This document shows, piece by piece, positions 35,340-47,999 of a stretch of DNA of 64,000 bases. The stretch lies in the NCBI GenBank assembly GCA_963971425.1, contig OZ020517.1, positions 13,208,501 through 13,272,500 of the forward strand, read 5' to 3'. The position numbers and the translations under genes are program-made. The stretch's first letter is position 1. The number at the start of each line of letters is the position of its first letter. The notes under the pieces are model-generated. The model did not search any database and had not been told where the DNA came from. It saw only the letters and a list, made by a program, of their open reading frames with translations. The stretch comes from Bryoerythrophyllum caledonicum. Lineage: Eukaryota > Streptophyta > Bryopsida > Pottiales > Pottiaceae.

Positions 35340-36895
35340 CTGGGAGGTGAGTGAACGTTGGCTCACACATCAAACATGTCAAATTAATGATGGTACTTGT
35401 AACCATAGTAAGTTGAAAGTCTGGAGCCAAAGCAGGATCCAAGGTGCCATTATAGCCCAAGTTACCCAATCCAAATGCTCACACTAGCTGCGATTCTCGA
35501 GCCCAGTCTGGATGTAGGCAAGTTGCAACAACCTTGGGCATGGGAGGACCTCATTCAAACTTCACCGAAGCTATCCCAAATAAATGCAACATCCCACGTC
35601 TATTAACTTCGCGTCAAAATTCTCAGTCTGGGCACCTCGTAGAATGTCATCCTTTGACCAAAGTGGACTCATCTTGCAATCTTTGAGCGGGGAGTTTCCA
35701 AAAGTGAATTGGTAAAATAGTGTAATTCAAAATGTCCTACAATTGGAATCGGAAAGCGAGGGTGAAATAGAAGGCAAGATGTAAATGTAGAAATTACTTG
35801 ACCATGAGTGAATCATGTGCACTTTATCTTGGAATGCAAGAGTACAGTAGTAATGACAATCATTCTTGAGATCCTATCCAATTGACGTGCTCTTCTTTAG
35901 TAACACAAGTTTAAAAGAAATTGGCATGGAATTTCTTCACGCTTCTTCCAAGCCAAGTCACCTTCTCCATATGGGTTTGGTTATATTATGAGACTATAAA
36001 GTAGGGGATGATAGGAGAGGGTCATCCCTCTATTTCTTAGGATTAGTCTAGTATGCCTATATTTTTTAATAGCCCATCGGTTTGAGATACTAAATCAACT
36101 GAGTCTTACATAAATATCACCTAGGTAGGATCCAAGTATCTCAAGTTGATTTTCTCTTTCACCTAAAACCAAGCATTTCACTCCGTATGCTTAACCCATT
36201 CTATTTGGTGGCCTTTTCACAAAGTACTATATGTCCCCATCAATTGATCACAGTCTGAGCATTTTGATTCTGAAGTATACATGTACATTATTGAAGATAT
36301 CTATTGTGTTTGTTTTTTTAGCGTGGGACATCTATGGGTAGATGGTGGATGGTAAACATGTATGTCACAATCATACTTTCCTCACACTTGAATTGACCAT
36401 CTCACCATACAAAATAGTGATTAAAGTGAAGGCACTTTAATACAGCTGTGGTGTGCCGATCTCAAAAAATAATGGACTAAATTATAACTGGTGCCTATCT
36501 TGATGAATTTTCAAAAAATATAAATACAATGTCTTAGTGAAAAATTTAGGTATTATAAATAATACAACATAGCCTGATATGTATTTTTAATTTAGATGTC
36601 ATGTATCCTATCATGAATTAATGTTATGTTTTGTTGTCTCATATTCAACCCATATTGAGATATTTGTTTTCATCTTAAATCTTGCACATTACTTACTCTT
36701 TGTGAACTACCGTGTATTAACCTAGTAGATGTTGTGTGTAAGATTATGGACCTGAAACAATTGAAATGAAAAAAGGAAAAATATATGTTATCCTCTAAAA
36801 AATCTTGGCTATTTTTTCACCTAAATAATTAAGAATTATTCATTCCAGTCCAAAGAGAAGAAAAATGATTTTTTTCCCATCTCCACCCATAAAAT
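35340..36895. other. Gene-free stretch
   Basis: No recognisable coding, RNA or element features. Composition is mixed to 35,800 and AT-rich afterwards. Confidence 0.4.
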
Positions 36896-36899
36896 CTGA

Positions 36900-37720
36900 A
36901 TCCATACCACTAGAAACACATGCTCACAATGTTTTTTGTAAAATTGACCAATAAGATTATTTGAAGTGAAGTTAAATGCTTTTGTTTTCCTAGTACTAAG
37001 ACGATTAATAAACTTTGACCTCAGATGATGTTTGATTGATGCATTACATAAGTTCTAAACTATATACCATTACAACTTACGTAAATTTTATTCTACATAA
37101 ACCAAATTTTAGAGGTAGATGAGAAGTGAAACATTTTCAAACAAATTAAGCAATGATAATTGGAAATTGCCAAGACACATTTTCTACAGGTAGATTTTCT
37201 ATGAATTTTTTTTGGGTATTAACTGGAATCCAAACAATCAAAACTAAGATGCATGTTTTTTCTTATAGCAAAGGAAATAAAATAACAAAAATAAATCAAG
37301 ATCTCCAATTTTTATAAGGAATTAATCTTTTTTCTTTAGCAGCTTGCCTCAAAAGGTGAGAAAACTTTGACTCATCTTGAAGTGAAAGTTTTAAACTATG
37401 GAATTTTTCTTAGAATTTCAAATAAAATAATGGTACTTACTTCTTTTAAAAATCCCACATGTAATAGACAATCAGAGAAAATTATATTGGAGCTCTCTGA
37501 AGTGCTTACCATCAACATTTTTTTTCCCTATGAAGGCTATTTTTTTCCCCTTTTTTTTCCAATAGGTCCAATGAGAATAAAAATAAAATTTCCATGTAGG
37601 CCTCGTCTTCTTGCATCTTCATACAAAATTCTTAAGAATTAGAAATATAAAATTGCAACCATGGGAACGTGCTCAAGATTTGCAAGAGCCTACCTAGGGA
37701 CTCTTGGTAAGTAGGTGTCA
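36900..37720 (+). mobile_element. Diverged TTAA-family element (copy R4)
   Basis: Shares 'attgcaaccatgggaacgtg' and 'agatttgcaagagcc' with R1 near its right end (37,650-37,690). Ends are degraded (right end about GTAAGTAGGTG before TCAACCCC), so boundaries are approximate. Confidence 0.5.
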
Positions 37721-37830
37721 ACCCCTTGAAGGACGATGGTCGAATCTAGTCGCTGCAAGAATTGACAAGGGTTGTAGATTTGGTTAGCATAATCAACAAT
37801 TGTCGTAGATTCTCGCAACGACCAGATTTA

Positions 37831-38777
37831 CCCCCTGAAGGACCAAGTGTCCAAAACGGGCTTTTTGAAAATTCGGTCAGGTTCCTATGCTGTCAATTTC
37901 AAACATTCATCTTTGAAATTCTTACCATAGAAGGGCATTACCAAGACCTCAGTGGGAAAACAATTTTTTTCCTAAATTGGACATTTGATGGAAAAGTTAT
38001 AGGGTTTTTAATTTCAAATGGGGAGGGCGGGCACCTCGGGCACCTCCAAAAACTTTTGATAGGACACTCTATTGAAAGTGAGATTTTCAGTACTCGCAAG
38101 TAATATTATTTCCCTTCATGTTGTCAAAAAAAAGTTCTTGTCTTTAGTGAAAAATAGCATACCAACCCAAGTCAAACATTTTCACTCATTGTCACTCATT
38201 GTCGGGCAAGGTACCAAAAAAACTTCTTCTTTTCCACATAAAACCTAGAGACCTTCATATTTTTCACTTTTTATTTTTTCCACAACAATATGTAATGTAA
38301 ACCTTCTTATTAACCATTCGGATTATCAATCGAAAACATATTAAGTTCAAAAAAAATTAAAGTGTGAATTAACAAATTTCGAGCCTCCACTCCTTGCACA
38401 CTTGTTTTGAATATGCTACACCCTGTCTCTACCTCTAAAAATTGGTGTGTAAGGAGCTAACATCATGCTTAACAAGATGGTAATAGATTTAGACCTTGTG
38501 TAGTGAAATGTTTTGACACCAAGTGAAGTCAAAGTCTGCTGATCCACTAAACGCAGGGAAGAAAATGAACCATTTTCTTGACTTCAAACACTATAATCTT
38601 TCAATCCGTGCGGTCAAAGTTTATGAAATTTTGTACATGTATTACTTAATAAGCCTTTATTGAGATCCTACGGTCAGAACTAAAAATCAAAGTTTTTGTT
38701 ACCTTCTTTATTCATTGCACTAGAATCCATTAATTTTGAAGTGTTTTTGGTGTAAAACTGCCTTGGTACCTTAGGGG
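37831..38777 (-). mobile_element. TTAA element of the ~950-bp family (copy R5)
   Basis: Right TTAA intact (38778-38781), left TTTA (37827-37830). Ends CCCCCTGAAGG (left) and ACCTTAGGGG (right). Inverted relative to R1, with shared body text such as 'ccaaaaacttttg' and 'gagattttcagtactcgcaag'. Confidence 0.75.
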
Positions 38778-39019
38778 TTAACCATTGTCCTTACAGGGTT
38801 AAGGTGCCGATTTGAAAACTAGAATAGATTTTGATTGTGAGCAACATCCCATCACCACACATGTAACCCTAATGAACCCACCTTGAACACACTCACATCG
38901 CTTTGCGAACACATGCTACAACTTACAACAGTGTTTTAAATTCACCTTACAAAGTCAAACACTCACATCCCTGGGAAAATGCAAGCTTGGTCTGTCCTTC
39001 TAGAGTTGGTGAGAACTTG

Positions 39020-39407
39020 AGATAGATTAGACAGTCTACTATGGCTTCAATTATTAATCGGCTGGGATATCACATCTGCTGTTCACACATCATCGGTTTT
39101 AGCTGCTTTGGAAAAGAGAAATGAAAATGATAATCTCCCTGATAGATGTGAACTTGCCTCTGATTATTGGAACTATGACATGGCCATCATGGCTAGCTCA
39201 CGAGATCAACACGCTATCCCTGAACTTCGTCTCATAGGATTGATTGTGTCACCGTCCTCATCGATTGAAATCGTGAATTGGTGGCTTAAAATCCTCTTTG
39301 TTGAAGGCCTTAAATGCTATAATCTCTTGTTGATAAAACATGAAATAAAACAAACTGGAAGAATTTCAATGGTTGGATGTCAAAAAGAGAAGTTTAGTTT
39401 AAGTTAA
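39020..39407 (+). CDS. Unrecognised open reading frame
   Basis: Open from just after a TGA near 39,018 to TAA at 39,405-39,407 (about 128 codons). There is no ATG near its beginning; the earliest listed start is a TTG at 39,108. Contains WDITSAVHTSSVLAALEKRNE and a Trp-rich hydrophobic part, but no family I know. It could be an exon remnant. Confidence 0.2.
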
Positions 39408-40046
39408 CCTAAGCCTATTTACCAGTTAATGGCTTTCTGAAATATATATGGCTCTCTATATGTATTATTCCCATGGGAAATTTGGGGATTAACCATCACA
39501 AAGAGCTCTTAGCTAAAAAAGAGCTTCATATAAGCTAAGCACCCCTAAAACCGACAAGTTAAGGAGTGTGCATATATGCACAGAGAAGTTAAGTATACTA
39601 TTATTTTTCAGTGATAGCCAATAGAATTGCAATTCCAACCCAAGTGATTATATATTTTTTCGATGAAAACTGAATTCGTTATGAATTTTCAAACTGTGCA
39701 GCCATGTTTAGTGGGTGGCCAACAATAGGTTTCCCCATAACCAACGACCAAAAGTAAGGGTCTTGACTAACAACAAACCTTCATTTGGAGCTGAGTTGGT
39801 GGTAATGGGATGGAAGAGGGTTGAATATTACCCAATTTTATAGGCGTCAGCTATGGGTTTTTGTTGGTTATAGGGGGGCTTACCTTGTAAGCTTGACACA
39901 AGTCAAAGGAAGAAACTGTTCTCCTTACCCAAAAAAAGAGGGGAAAAAACATGAAAAATGAAAAAAGTAGAAAAATGTTGAAAAGGTTGAAGTGGAAGTG
40001 GGAGGCTTGTTCCATGAGCGTCTGACTTTGCAGAGGCTTGGCAGCG

Positions 40047-40181
40047 ATGGCGGCGCATCACTCACCTGACACTATTGCCAGCAGCAGCTTCTTCTTCGCC
40101 CTCTTCATCTCCTCCATCTTCCCTGCTTTCTCTCCGAAATCATTCCGCCACGCTGCAGCTGATGACCGACAACTCCTGTAG
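40047..40181 (+). CDS. Possible uORF in the leader of the DUF688-like gene
   Basis: ATG at 40047 opens 44 codons to TAG at 40179-40181. It encodes an Ala/His start, a Ser/Phe-rich hydrophobic core (SSSFFFALFISSIFPAF) and a basic end. It lies about 650 bp ahead of the main ATG, in sequence that looks like a leader, so a regulatory uORF is one reading. A short secreted peptide or chance is equally possible. Confidence 0.25.
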   Translation: MAAHHSPDTIASSSFFFALFISSIFPAFSPKSFRHAAADDRQLL

Positions 40182-40828
40182 TCGATCATCACCTTCACCA
40201 GTACTCATCGCAGCTTCATGAGCTTCATTGGCTCTCTGTAGGATCAGCTCCAACACTTTCCAAGTGAGTTTTCATGGCTTGGGAGTGTTTATATTCCGAT
40301 TGGCATTTGCATTGAGGTTTGGTGTTTTCGGCATAGAATTTGAGGAAGCTGTGACCCTTTTTATCTCTGGACCGGCTTTAAGGCTTCGATTAAGGGATCA
40401 AGCTCACAGGCTGTAATGTACTTGTCTTCGGTGCGTCATAAGTGCTAGTGCAAGCTTTCGGAACTCGGTGCCTCGGCCATGGCGGCCTCTGCTTGAGCTC
40501 TATGCATTTGCTGATTATTCTCTGGAGATAATTCTTTTCTCCCGGTTATTCAAGCCTGGTTTATAGAACAAATTTAGACTAGTGTGGACGTCCATTGCCT
40601 AGGTTTTCTTTTCTACTTGAATCCATCTCTCAGGTTCTGCATTTCTTCGAGCCTGTTTCATAAAATCTACAGTGGTGGGCAGTTCTCGGCTGATGCCTCT
40701 GTGATACTAGTCTGATGCTTTTGAGACCCGGTTGAAATTAGTGAGGCGCTCATGTTGTAAAAGGGACACGAAAACAACTTGTGGTTGCTTCCGGGTTTTG
40801 ATTTTGAAAGTGGTCTAGGTTGAGGAAA

Positions 40829-43657
40829 ATGCTGATGTGTGAATCTCTGGAGGCCATTTGCTTTGCTGAACAAGTGTGTGTTCCGCTCCAGATACCTGCG
40901 ATGAATGCCTCTCGAAGTGGGTCGAGGTTCTCCACCGACAAGGTGCCCGTACAAGTCACGCGCGTCTCATGTGGACACATGAGGAACCCAAGCCCCGAGA
41001 TCAAGCCCGATCACCACGACATGTCCTCGGTTTACTCCGACGCCGGCGACACATTCGCATCTCGCCCCAGCAACGCGACTACCTGTGAAGGTATTCATCA
41101 CCTGGATCAGGATCCGGTCCGCGGCAATCATTCCGACTCTCGAGACTTCATTCTGAAGCGGTTCTTGCCTGCAGCCCAGGCCATGGCTGAAACAGGCGCA
41201 AAATCATCAACTTCGACGTCGTCTCAGTACGGGTAATGCCCTGTCTCCATGATTTTTTGAAGTTTCATTCTTATTTTTTGTAGTATTTCAAAATGGTTTT
41301 CGTTTTCCTGTTTCGTTTCGGGACAGTCTACACTGTTTTGAATACTAGTGCTTTAACTTCTTGAGCTCATTGTAATATGGAGTTATTACAATGTCCAGAG
41401 TTCTTTCTAAAGTCACCTGGAGTTTCAAAAACATACCTCTTCGTTTCACTACTCTTTCCTCTCTCTAAAGAGTTCTTAGTTCAGTAGAAGAGCTTGTTGG
41501 TCTTATCCTTCATTTCAGTCAATGGAAGAGCTTGGTGGTAATCTCTAAACTCAAATCAAACTAGTTTTAGTCGTTTCTGAGAATGAAGAAAGAATTTGAG
41601 ACATGAATAGTTGCCAGCTTTCTCTCCTTCGAGCTGATTGAGAATTAGTCCGAAGTGACTTTGATTATGGGAATAGCGGGGGTATCTTAGCAAGTGTTTC
41701 CACCAAAATGGCAGTTTCCTTTAACTTTGGAAGCCCTCTTAAAACGTGAAACTGTAGTGTATTTCGAAATTGGCAATGTGAAAGAATATCATTATCTACA
41801 ATTCTTGTTCTAGTGCAGACTTCAGAAACATTCCAGTGCACGGTTCCCGTCGAGCAAACGGCGATCCGAGGATGAACTTCAGCTTGCAGGTGATGAGGAG
41901 AACATCAAGGCATGTGGCTTCCCTCTGCACTTGGGGAGGCTCGCCCTGCAGCACTTGAGATACAGCTTCTTCGGTACCACCTCCAGATCTACAAACAGCA
42001 AGCCGCCGCTTCCACTAACAACGTCCAAAGCCTCCCAGAAAGTGGTATCAACTCAAGAGGAAGCAAGCGACGACTCCGACGACTTGTTCTGGTCCGACGA
42101 GGTAAAACAATCCTCTGAACTCATGTCTAGTCATCTTGTAATCACTGCTCATGTGGCTGTATTTGTAACTTACAGCAGTCTTCAGTACCATCAGAAAGCA
42201 CATTAGAGGTGCATTTCAAACGTTATTTTAAAGTTTCTTGATATAATTCCTGTAGGCTCAATATTGTCGAAAAGCTATAATCTGGTCATAGAAAGATAGC
42301 ACAAATAGCAACCTGAAAACTGCCGATCTAGCCTTTCATGTATGTATTCTTCCCATTTGACAAGACGTTTGAAAATGCATCTGTTCCATCTCTGCAGGAA
42401 GGTCCAGGGGACCGTAACATCGGAGCAGAAGCCACCACGTCCGCCTCCGAGATGCGGAAGCGCCTCGCGACCGAGCTGCTGCTCCGCCCGACGCGCCTGC
42501 ACTCCATGGAAACCGTGCACACGCCTGACCACCGCGGCTTCCTCGGCCTGCCCAAAACAACCAAAGCTGGCACCACTACCAGTGCCACTACGGGGCAAGT
42601 GGACCGCCTGGGAGCGCGCCTGAGCCGCATGATCACCAAGACGAATTACATGGACCCGCCCCGGGCCGACGAAGCGGCAAGCTCCAGCCAGTCGACTGCG
42701 ACGTCCTCGTCGACGTCGATGGAGGTCGCTGCCGCCCCGGTACGACCGTCGACGTCGAAGTCGTCCAAGTGGGTGGACGCGGTGGCGTCTCTGGTGCCGC
42801 CTCCCTCGCCCAAGATGCCGTCGGAGTCGTGGTTGTCGAGCACCCTGCCTCCGGAGAAGCTCATGGAGGTGAAGAGGATGTCTCGCAAGTCGCTCGGCAG
42901 CTTCATCCCCATCAAGTCCAACCGCGAGGTATGTGCACACACATTGTCCCTGTTGTCCATGACTGCCCTGGTTTCACAGTAGTATTACCGACACTTGTAC
43001 ACACATTGTTTTTTTACCGACAGCACTTGATTTGTTGTGTTCATGACGGGTATCACAACGATATCATCATATTATCGTACGGGTATCATGGAGGTATCAT
43101 ATAGTATCAGGCGGGTATCACCTAGGCCTCGAGCGCGTCGAGTTAGTGAGTTTGCCTGACTTTTCTGGAGTTACTCGAGTATCACCATGGTATGAGAGTA
43201 CTATCGCCTGAGTATCACCATGGTACGAGAGTACTATCACCTAAGTATCATCATGGTATAGAGTACTGCCACCGAAGTATCACCTAGATATCGAGATTCA
43301 TAGGAGTTCATGTTCAGTTCAAAGACATGCAGTGTTCGCAGATTTGCAACGTTGTTTTATTGCTTCATTCACTGTATCATCCGGGGATCGTGTGGGTATT
43401 TCATAGTAGCACCAGGGTGTTTCATGGATACCAGTTTATATATTGTAAACTGCCATGGCTTCCTTGTTCCATTTGTATTTAAGTTCTAGGACACGTTTGT
43501 GGTGGAATCTGAATTGCAATACTCTGGATATGATGGTGGCCGTGGAGCTGACAGGTTTGTTTGGTTGTTTGATGGATGTTTGCAGGATGCTCCGGTTCGC
43601 CTTCGGCAATCCTGCAGCCTCAAGGAACATTTGCAAGGCAGGTATAACGATGCGTAA
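40829..43657 (+). CDS. DUF688-like plant protein (four exons)
   Basis: Exons 40829-41232, 41819-42101, 42398-42928, 43586-43657. All introns are GT-AG and the phases agree, giving about 429 residues ending at TAA 43655-43657. Features: RDFILKRFLPAAQAMA (about 105-120), KACGFPLHLGRLALQHL (exon 2), an acidic DDSDDLFWSDE end of exon 2, and a Ser-rich exon 3 with HRGFLGLPKTTKA and PKMPSESWLSSTLP. A short basic end follows (RLRQSCSLKEHLQGRYNDA). The FLPAAQAMA and PSESWL..TLP pair is typical of plant DUF688 proteins, whose function is unknown; low-complexity Ser/Thr runs suggest disorder. Exon 3 is clearly more GC-rich than its surroundings. Start choice: earliest ATG after an in-frame stop region; ATG at 40835 is also possible. 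Confidence 0.82.
43170..43290 (+). repeat. Intronic minisatellite, ~33-bp unit
   Basis: Three diverged tandem copies of GAGTATCACCATGGTAYGAG AGTACTATC in intron 3 of the DUF688-like gene, with shorter GGTATCA echoes from 43,050. Expected to be length-variable. Confidence 0.75.
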
Positions 43658-43801
43658 AAGGTAGTTTTTTTGCTAAATTCTTAGGATGCACAGCCTAAGG
43701 GTTCTTCAGCAATTTCAGCTTTTTGGTCCCATTGATGTATTATGACTGTAATTGTTACATATGGACAGTTTTCAGTACCTTTCAGATGTGCAACACTTTA
43801 A

Positions 43802-44101
43802 CCCCTTTTTGTGCTGAAGAGCTTTTTCAGCCTGTGAGAATCTACGAGCGTTCTAGATAATGAAGAATGCCATCTATGCAGCGGAAACATTTCAGCACAA
43901 AAATCTATGACCCCACTTCATAGAAATTGTTGTAGCTCGCTGATGCTTGCGCCAATTTTTGTGGCGATGGTCTCAATCGATGCCCATCTTCCTCCACCTC
44001 TATGTCCTTGTTTAAATTTTTTATGGAGGTGGCATGTAGCGTTTGCTATTGAGAATATTGTGCTGAAATGACTTTTAAAATGACTTTAGGCTTTAAAAGG
44101 G
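43802..44101 (+). mobile_element. TTAA-flanked MITE, 300 bp (copy M1)
   Basis: TTAA at 43798-43801 and 44102-44105. Starts CCCCTTTTTGTGCTG and ends GGCTTTAAAAGGG. Its sequence is the reverse complement of 44,413-44,715 (e.g. 'atctacgagcgttctagat' versus 'atctagaacactcgtagat'). Confidence 0.8.
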
Positions 44102-44412
44102 TTAATGATGCAGATTCTAAGTGTGCTTGGAGCATGTTAAGTTTTCAAGTAAAATTGGGAATTCTAACTTAATTCTAAGTGAGCTATGACAGTGTTTAGT
44201 TTAGCACAACTATAGTGGTAGATGAAGCAAATTTATTGTTTCATGTCCAATGCTTCCTACATGTGTAATATTAATTCACAAGATCCTGTGTTGTTGGGAT
44301 TGAAGTCAAAGTCATCTACTGGACATGGAAACTTCTTTATTATCACCCAGAGATTCCGCCATCACATATGCCTATCAAGAAGATGTTCTAATAGAGAGCC
44401 AATCTTGAAATG

Positions 44413-44715
44413 ACCCTTTAAGGCCGATTGACCATATATGGGTCGATTTTGGACAAAAACCTTTATAGAACATGCTACAGGCCACCTCAAAGGAAAAAAT
44501 TGACCATGACTTAGAGGTGGAGGTGGAGGAAGATGGGCATCTTTTGAGACCATCGTCATCGCAATCTATGAAAGCATCGACAAGCTACAATGATGTCTGT
44601 GAAACAAGTTCCTAGAATTTTGTTCTGAAATGTAACCATTGTGTAGATGTTGTTCTCCATGATCTAGAACACTCGTAGATCTCACACGCCAAAAAAGCTC
44701 ATTGGCCTTGAAGGG
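44413..44715 (-). mobile_element. MITE of the same family in opposite orientation (copy M2)
   Basis: Begins CCCTTTAAGGCC and ends GGCCTTGAAGGG before TTAA at 44716-44719; the left duplication has decayed to ATGA. Together with M1 it forms a ~300-bp-arm inverted repeat with a ~311-bp spacer. Confidence 0.75.
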
Positions 44716-44719
44716 TTAA

Positions 44720-46530
44720 CATCAAAAAATTTGTAATATTTATAAACATAGTGCCAAGAACTTGTGCACACACTTCATGCATATACACATTTATTTTTTA
44801 TTATAATATTGTAGTAGACCAGTAACAAATGATAATTTATGAACAAAGTTAGAATAGAAGGCAAAAAAAACAATATTACACGAATTATAGAAGATATTTA
44901 TACTTATATAAAAAATTCATAAAATTTGATCATTTATAGATATAATATCATGAAACAAAAATGAGATATAATTGGATCCTATAAGTAAACATAAATATGA
45001 ACTAATGAAATAAAAATGAAGTATATTTTTAATGTTCAATAATAAATCATTAACAAATAATAATAATAATCTTTAATCATTATATAAATATTTGCGTTTA
45101 TAGGGTTATACTAAAATAACATATTGTAATAATTCACTATTAATATGTCAAAAAGTGTGTAAAAAATAATGTTAAAAAAATGAGAATTAATATTTAAAAG
45201 AACCCCACTTGTAGTATCGACTGACCTTGTTAATGTCACCCTTGTTATTAATACACCTTGATTGTATTACCGAAAAGAGGGGAGTAAGTTTTCCTAGTGT
45301 ACAATGACCCCTTAATAATCTCTATCACCCTTCAAGTTTATAAAGAATTATAGTGTAAGTGTGATAATAATAAACAAAGTAGGTGTGAAAGGGATATTTT
45401 ATAGTAGTTTAGGATCCTTCCACTCTTGTCCCTCTAGTCTCTACACTATCTACTTGGATTTTTTTTGGAAAACAAACATCCTTTAAAAATTCACAAGAAA
45501 CTATAGTATTTTCTAGACAAGATGTATATTTTGAGGATATTGCAAGTGCTAGTACACTCATCTTTTGAATAAATTACAATCTGCTAAATTATTACCTTTG
45601 CTAGAATATATAACCTAAATAATAACCTTTGCTAACATTTAACCTCTATTGATGTGGATGGAGGTGTTGGTTGGGCTGAAGTTACGAAGCCCTCTATTGA
45701 TTTTTAATTAAGTTTCAACCTCAACTAAATTCTTATCAAACCCATCCACCAAGGTTACATTTTGCTATAGCTTATTCAGGGGATGAGTGTATAGATAATG
45801 TTCATGTTGACACAAGATTAGATAATTTTGATGTTGACACAAGACTAGATGATGTCAATGACATTGAATCTAAGGATTAGAAATGAAAGGATACCAAAGC
45901 ATTTGGTAGACATTTGGTTAGTTTTATATTAGAAAATGGATTTTAAGTATTTACTACCACAAAGAGTTTGCAATTGGGTAGAATATGTGACAAACTTACA
46001 AAGATGCATATTGCCCAATTGGCATCTAATACACAAAGTGACATTTGAACTTCCTTCACATCCAAACTAGTAGAGATGATTTATGTTTTCAAGAGTTGTA
46101 AAAAATGCAATTTTGATATATATGTGCATTTGATATTTTTATTTATTTTTGCACTATACCTCTAACTATCTTATCAATATCACATCAAATTTTGGTCAGT
46201 TTATATAGTGTTAATGTGGTACAATCAATTATATTACATATTTGGGGAACCAAGGATGTGATATAAATGAAGTTAGAGTGTACACCACTAGTATTATGTT
46301 CTAGAGCAGAAGGATCTGTACAAGACTTTCTAGATGCACATCATGATCAAATACACCTTTCATATTTATTGTAAGAATTTTAGAGGTATAGTCTTTGAAT
46401 AGATTTATTAAAAATAATTGTCTTCAAAAAGTAAAAAGAAAATCAGAAATAAAATAAAACAATAGGCATTGAAATTATAATTGTAATAAAAAAATTGAAC
46501 AAGGTGAGGGTGAGTTGGAACTTATTTGTA
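44720..46530. other. AT-rich gene-free region
   Basis: Very AT-rich with no frame of interest, RNA gene or clear element. A short near-duplicate appears around 45,790-45,860 ('gttgacacaagaYtagat'). Confidence 0.4.
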
Positions 46531-47042
46531 GTAAGGTGGAACAACCCATTTTTGATAACTTAAGCCAATTGGGACCTCAAATGACATTATATGTTTAAAA
46601 GAATTGTGTAGAAAGATGCGGAATTAGGAATGAAACTCAACAAACATTTTTTCAAATTGAATCTCAAAAATTTGGAATTGATACAAAATTTAAAAGCCCA
46701 AAAACCACGGTCCACCAAAGCCCATAGTCTTGTTGTAGAGTATGTAGTAATTGTTATGATGCGGGTTGGATTTTGTGCCCACCTTTGCCATGCATAACCA
46801 ACACATGCATGATCCAATTCCGCACCCCCTTCTGAGACTTTTGAGGCAAGGGCACCAATGAGGAGCTTGCGTGGGTGGTGCAACCAAATTCCAATCACAT
46901 TAAGATCCAATGTTGCTACTGACTATTTTTAGTTACTCTCATTTTGAGATTTTTGAGTGGTTTTGGATTGACTTCACCATTATATGTATACTCTACATAG
47001 CAAATTTGAGTAGGTGATCAGAATTGGATTGCTCCACCTTAC
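46531..47042. mobile_element. TIR element, GAGGCACCCAATTCC family (copy C, diverged)
   Basis: Ends GTAAGGTGGAACAACCC (left) and, reverse complemented, GTAAGGTGGAGCAATCC (right). Interior shares 'gatgcggaattaggaatg' and 'gaaactcaacaaa' with copies A and B. Frames here (46,587-46,910) are repeat DNA. Confidence 0.75.
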
Positions 47043-47685
47043 CAATATTGAGGTGCTTGCAATCTAGGAATTGCGCCTTGAAGCATTGAACTTTTGTAGC
47101 AAATTACACACGGTTTCAATTCCTAAACAAAATTATTTTATTCTAAGTCATTTACTAAATATGAATTCAGAATATTAATTACATAGTTATTTTGAAGGTT
47201 GGTACCTTTAAGATGATCATCTAAACCTACTTCCGTATACAATATATTTAATATATATAAACATTCTATGCAATAATCATAGAAATATATGATAAAAATA
47301 ACAAAAAGAATGCATTTAAAATGAATCTTTAAATACAATCTGTCTAATAAAAATTAAAATATGTACATTGTATACTTTGCGAAATTTAATAGAAATGGAA
47401 TGTTAGCTCTAGCATTTGTAACAATGTAAAACATTTCAAAATACTTTTAATTTATTGCATGTAAAACAAATACATACTCTTCTCTAACGTCTTAACCCCT
47501 AAAGGATCATGACTTTGTTCATGGAAAAAAAACTTCAAAACTATTGTGAAATTTGCCAAGATAACACATTTACAAATAATAATTTTATTTTCCTTGTAAT
47601 GGTAGTTACTTATTGTATTATACCATAGGTGAAGGGGAGGTTCGGCACTTCTGCGCCAAATAACTAATGAAAATCCAAAAGCTTG

Positions 47686-47995
47686 TGTCACGAGACGTGG
47701 TGTCGAGGGCCTCTTCATATCGTAGATTAGTTTGTTACTAATCTACGAGTTTAGGGACGTACGGCGACGCACCCTAAACCGCATTCATCCGTGATTATTT
47801 TCCATCCATTTAGGGTTGTGTGTGTGCGTATAGCACCGCACACGTTGTTGACTTGATGACTTTGTCAAGTCAAGCTTTGTGAGTGAGTTTGAGAGTGTTT
47901 AGTGATTACCTTTGCTTGTAAGTAACGGCTCTGCATATTCTTATACTACTTGCACTCGTTGACTTTCCCTTTGTGGAGTGCTTGACAGTGGACTA
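47686..47995 (+). repeat. LTR-like end, TGTCACG family (element X)
   Basis: Starts TGTCACGAGACGTGG and is clearly related over about 300 bp to 55,602-55,945. TG at a shared sharp boundary suggests the 5' end of an LTR. The right end of the LTR was not located; no paired copy was seen within the window downstream in the same orientation. Confidence 0.55.
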
Positions 47996-47999
47996 CTCT

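Noticed and set aside
37544..37560. T-rich runs near 37,500-37,560 as a terminator
   Set aside because: They belong to a diverged TTAA-family element and plant genes do not use such terminators; no Pol III gene precedes them.
42275..42940. Antisense 221-codon Arg/Gly/His-rich frame
   Set aside because: Shadow of the GC-rich exon 3 of the DUF688-like gene; composition reflects codon bias, with no domain.
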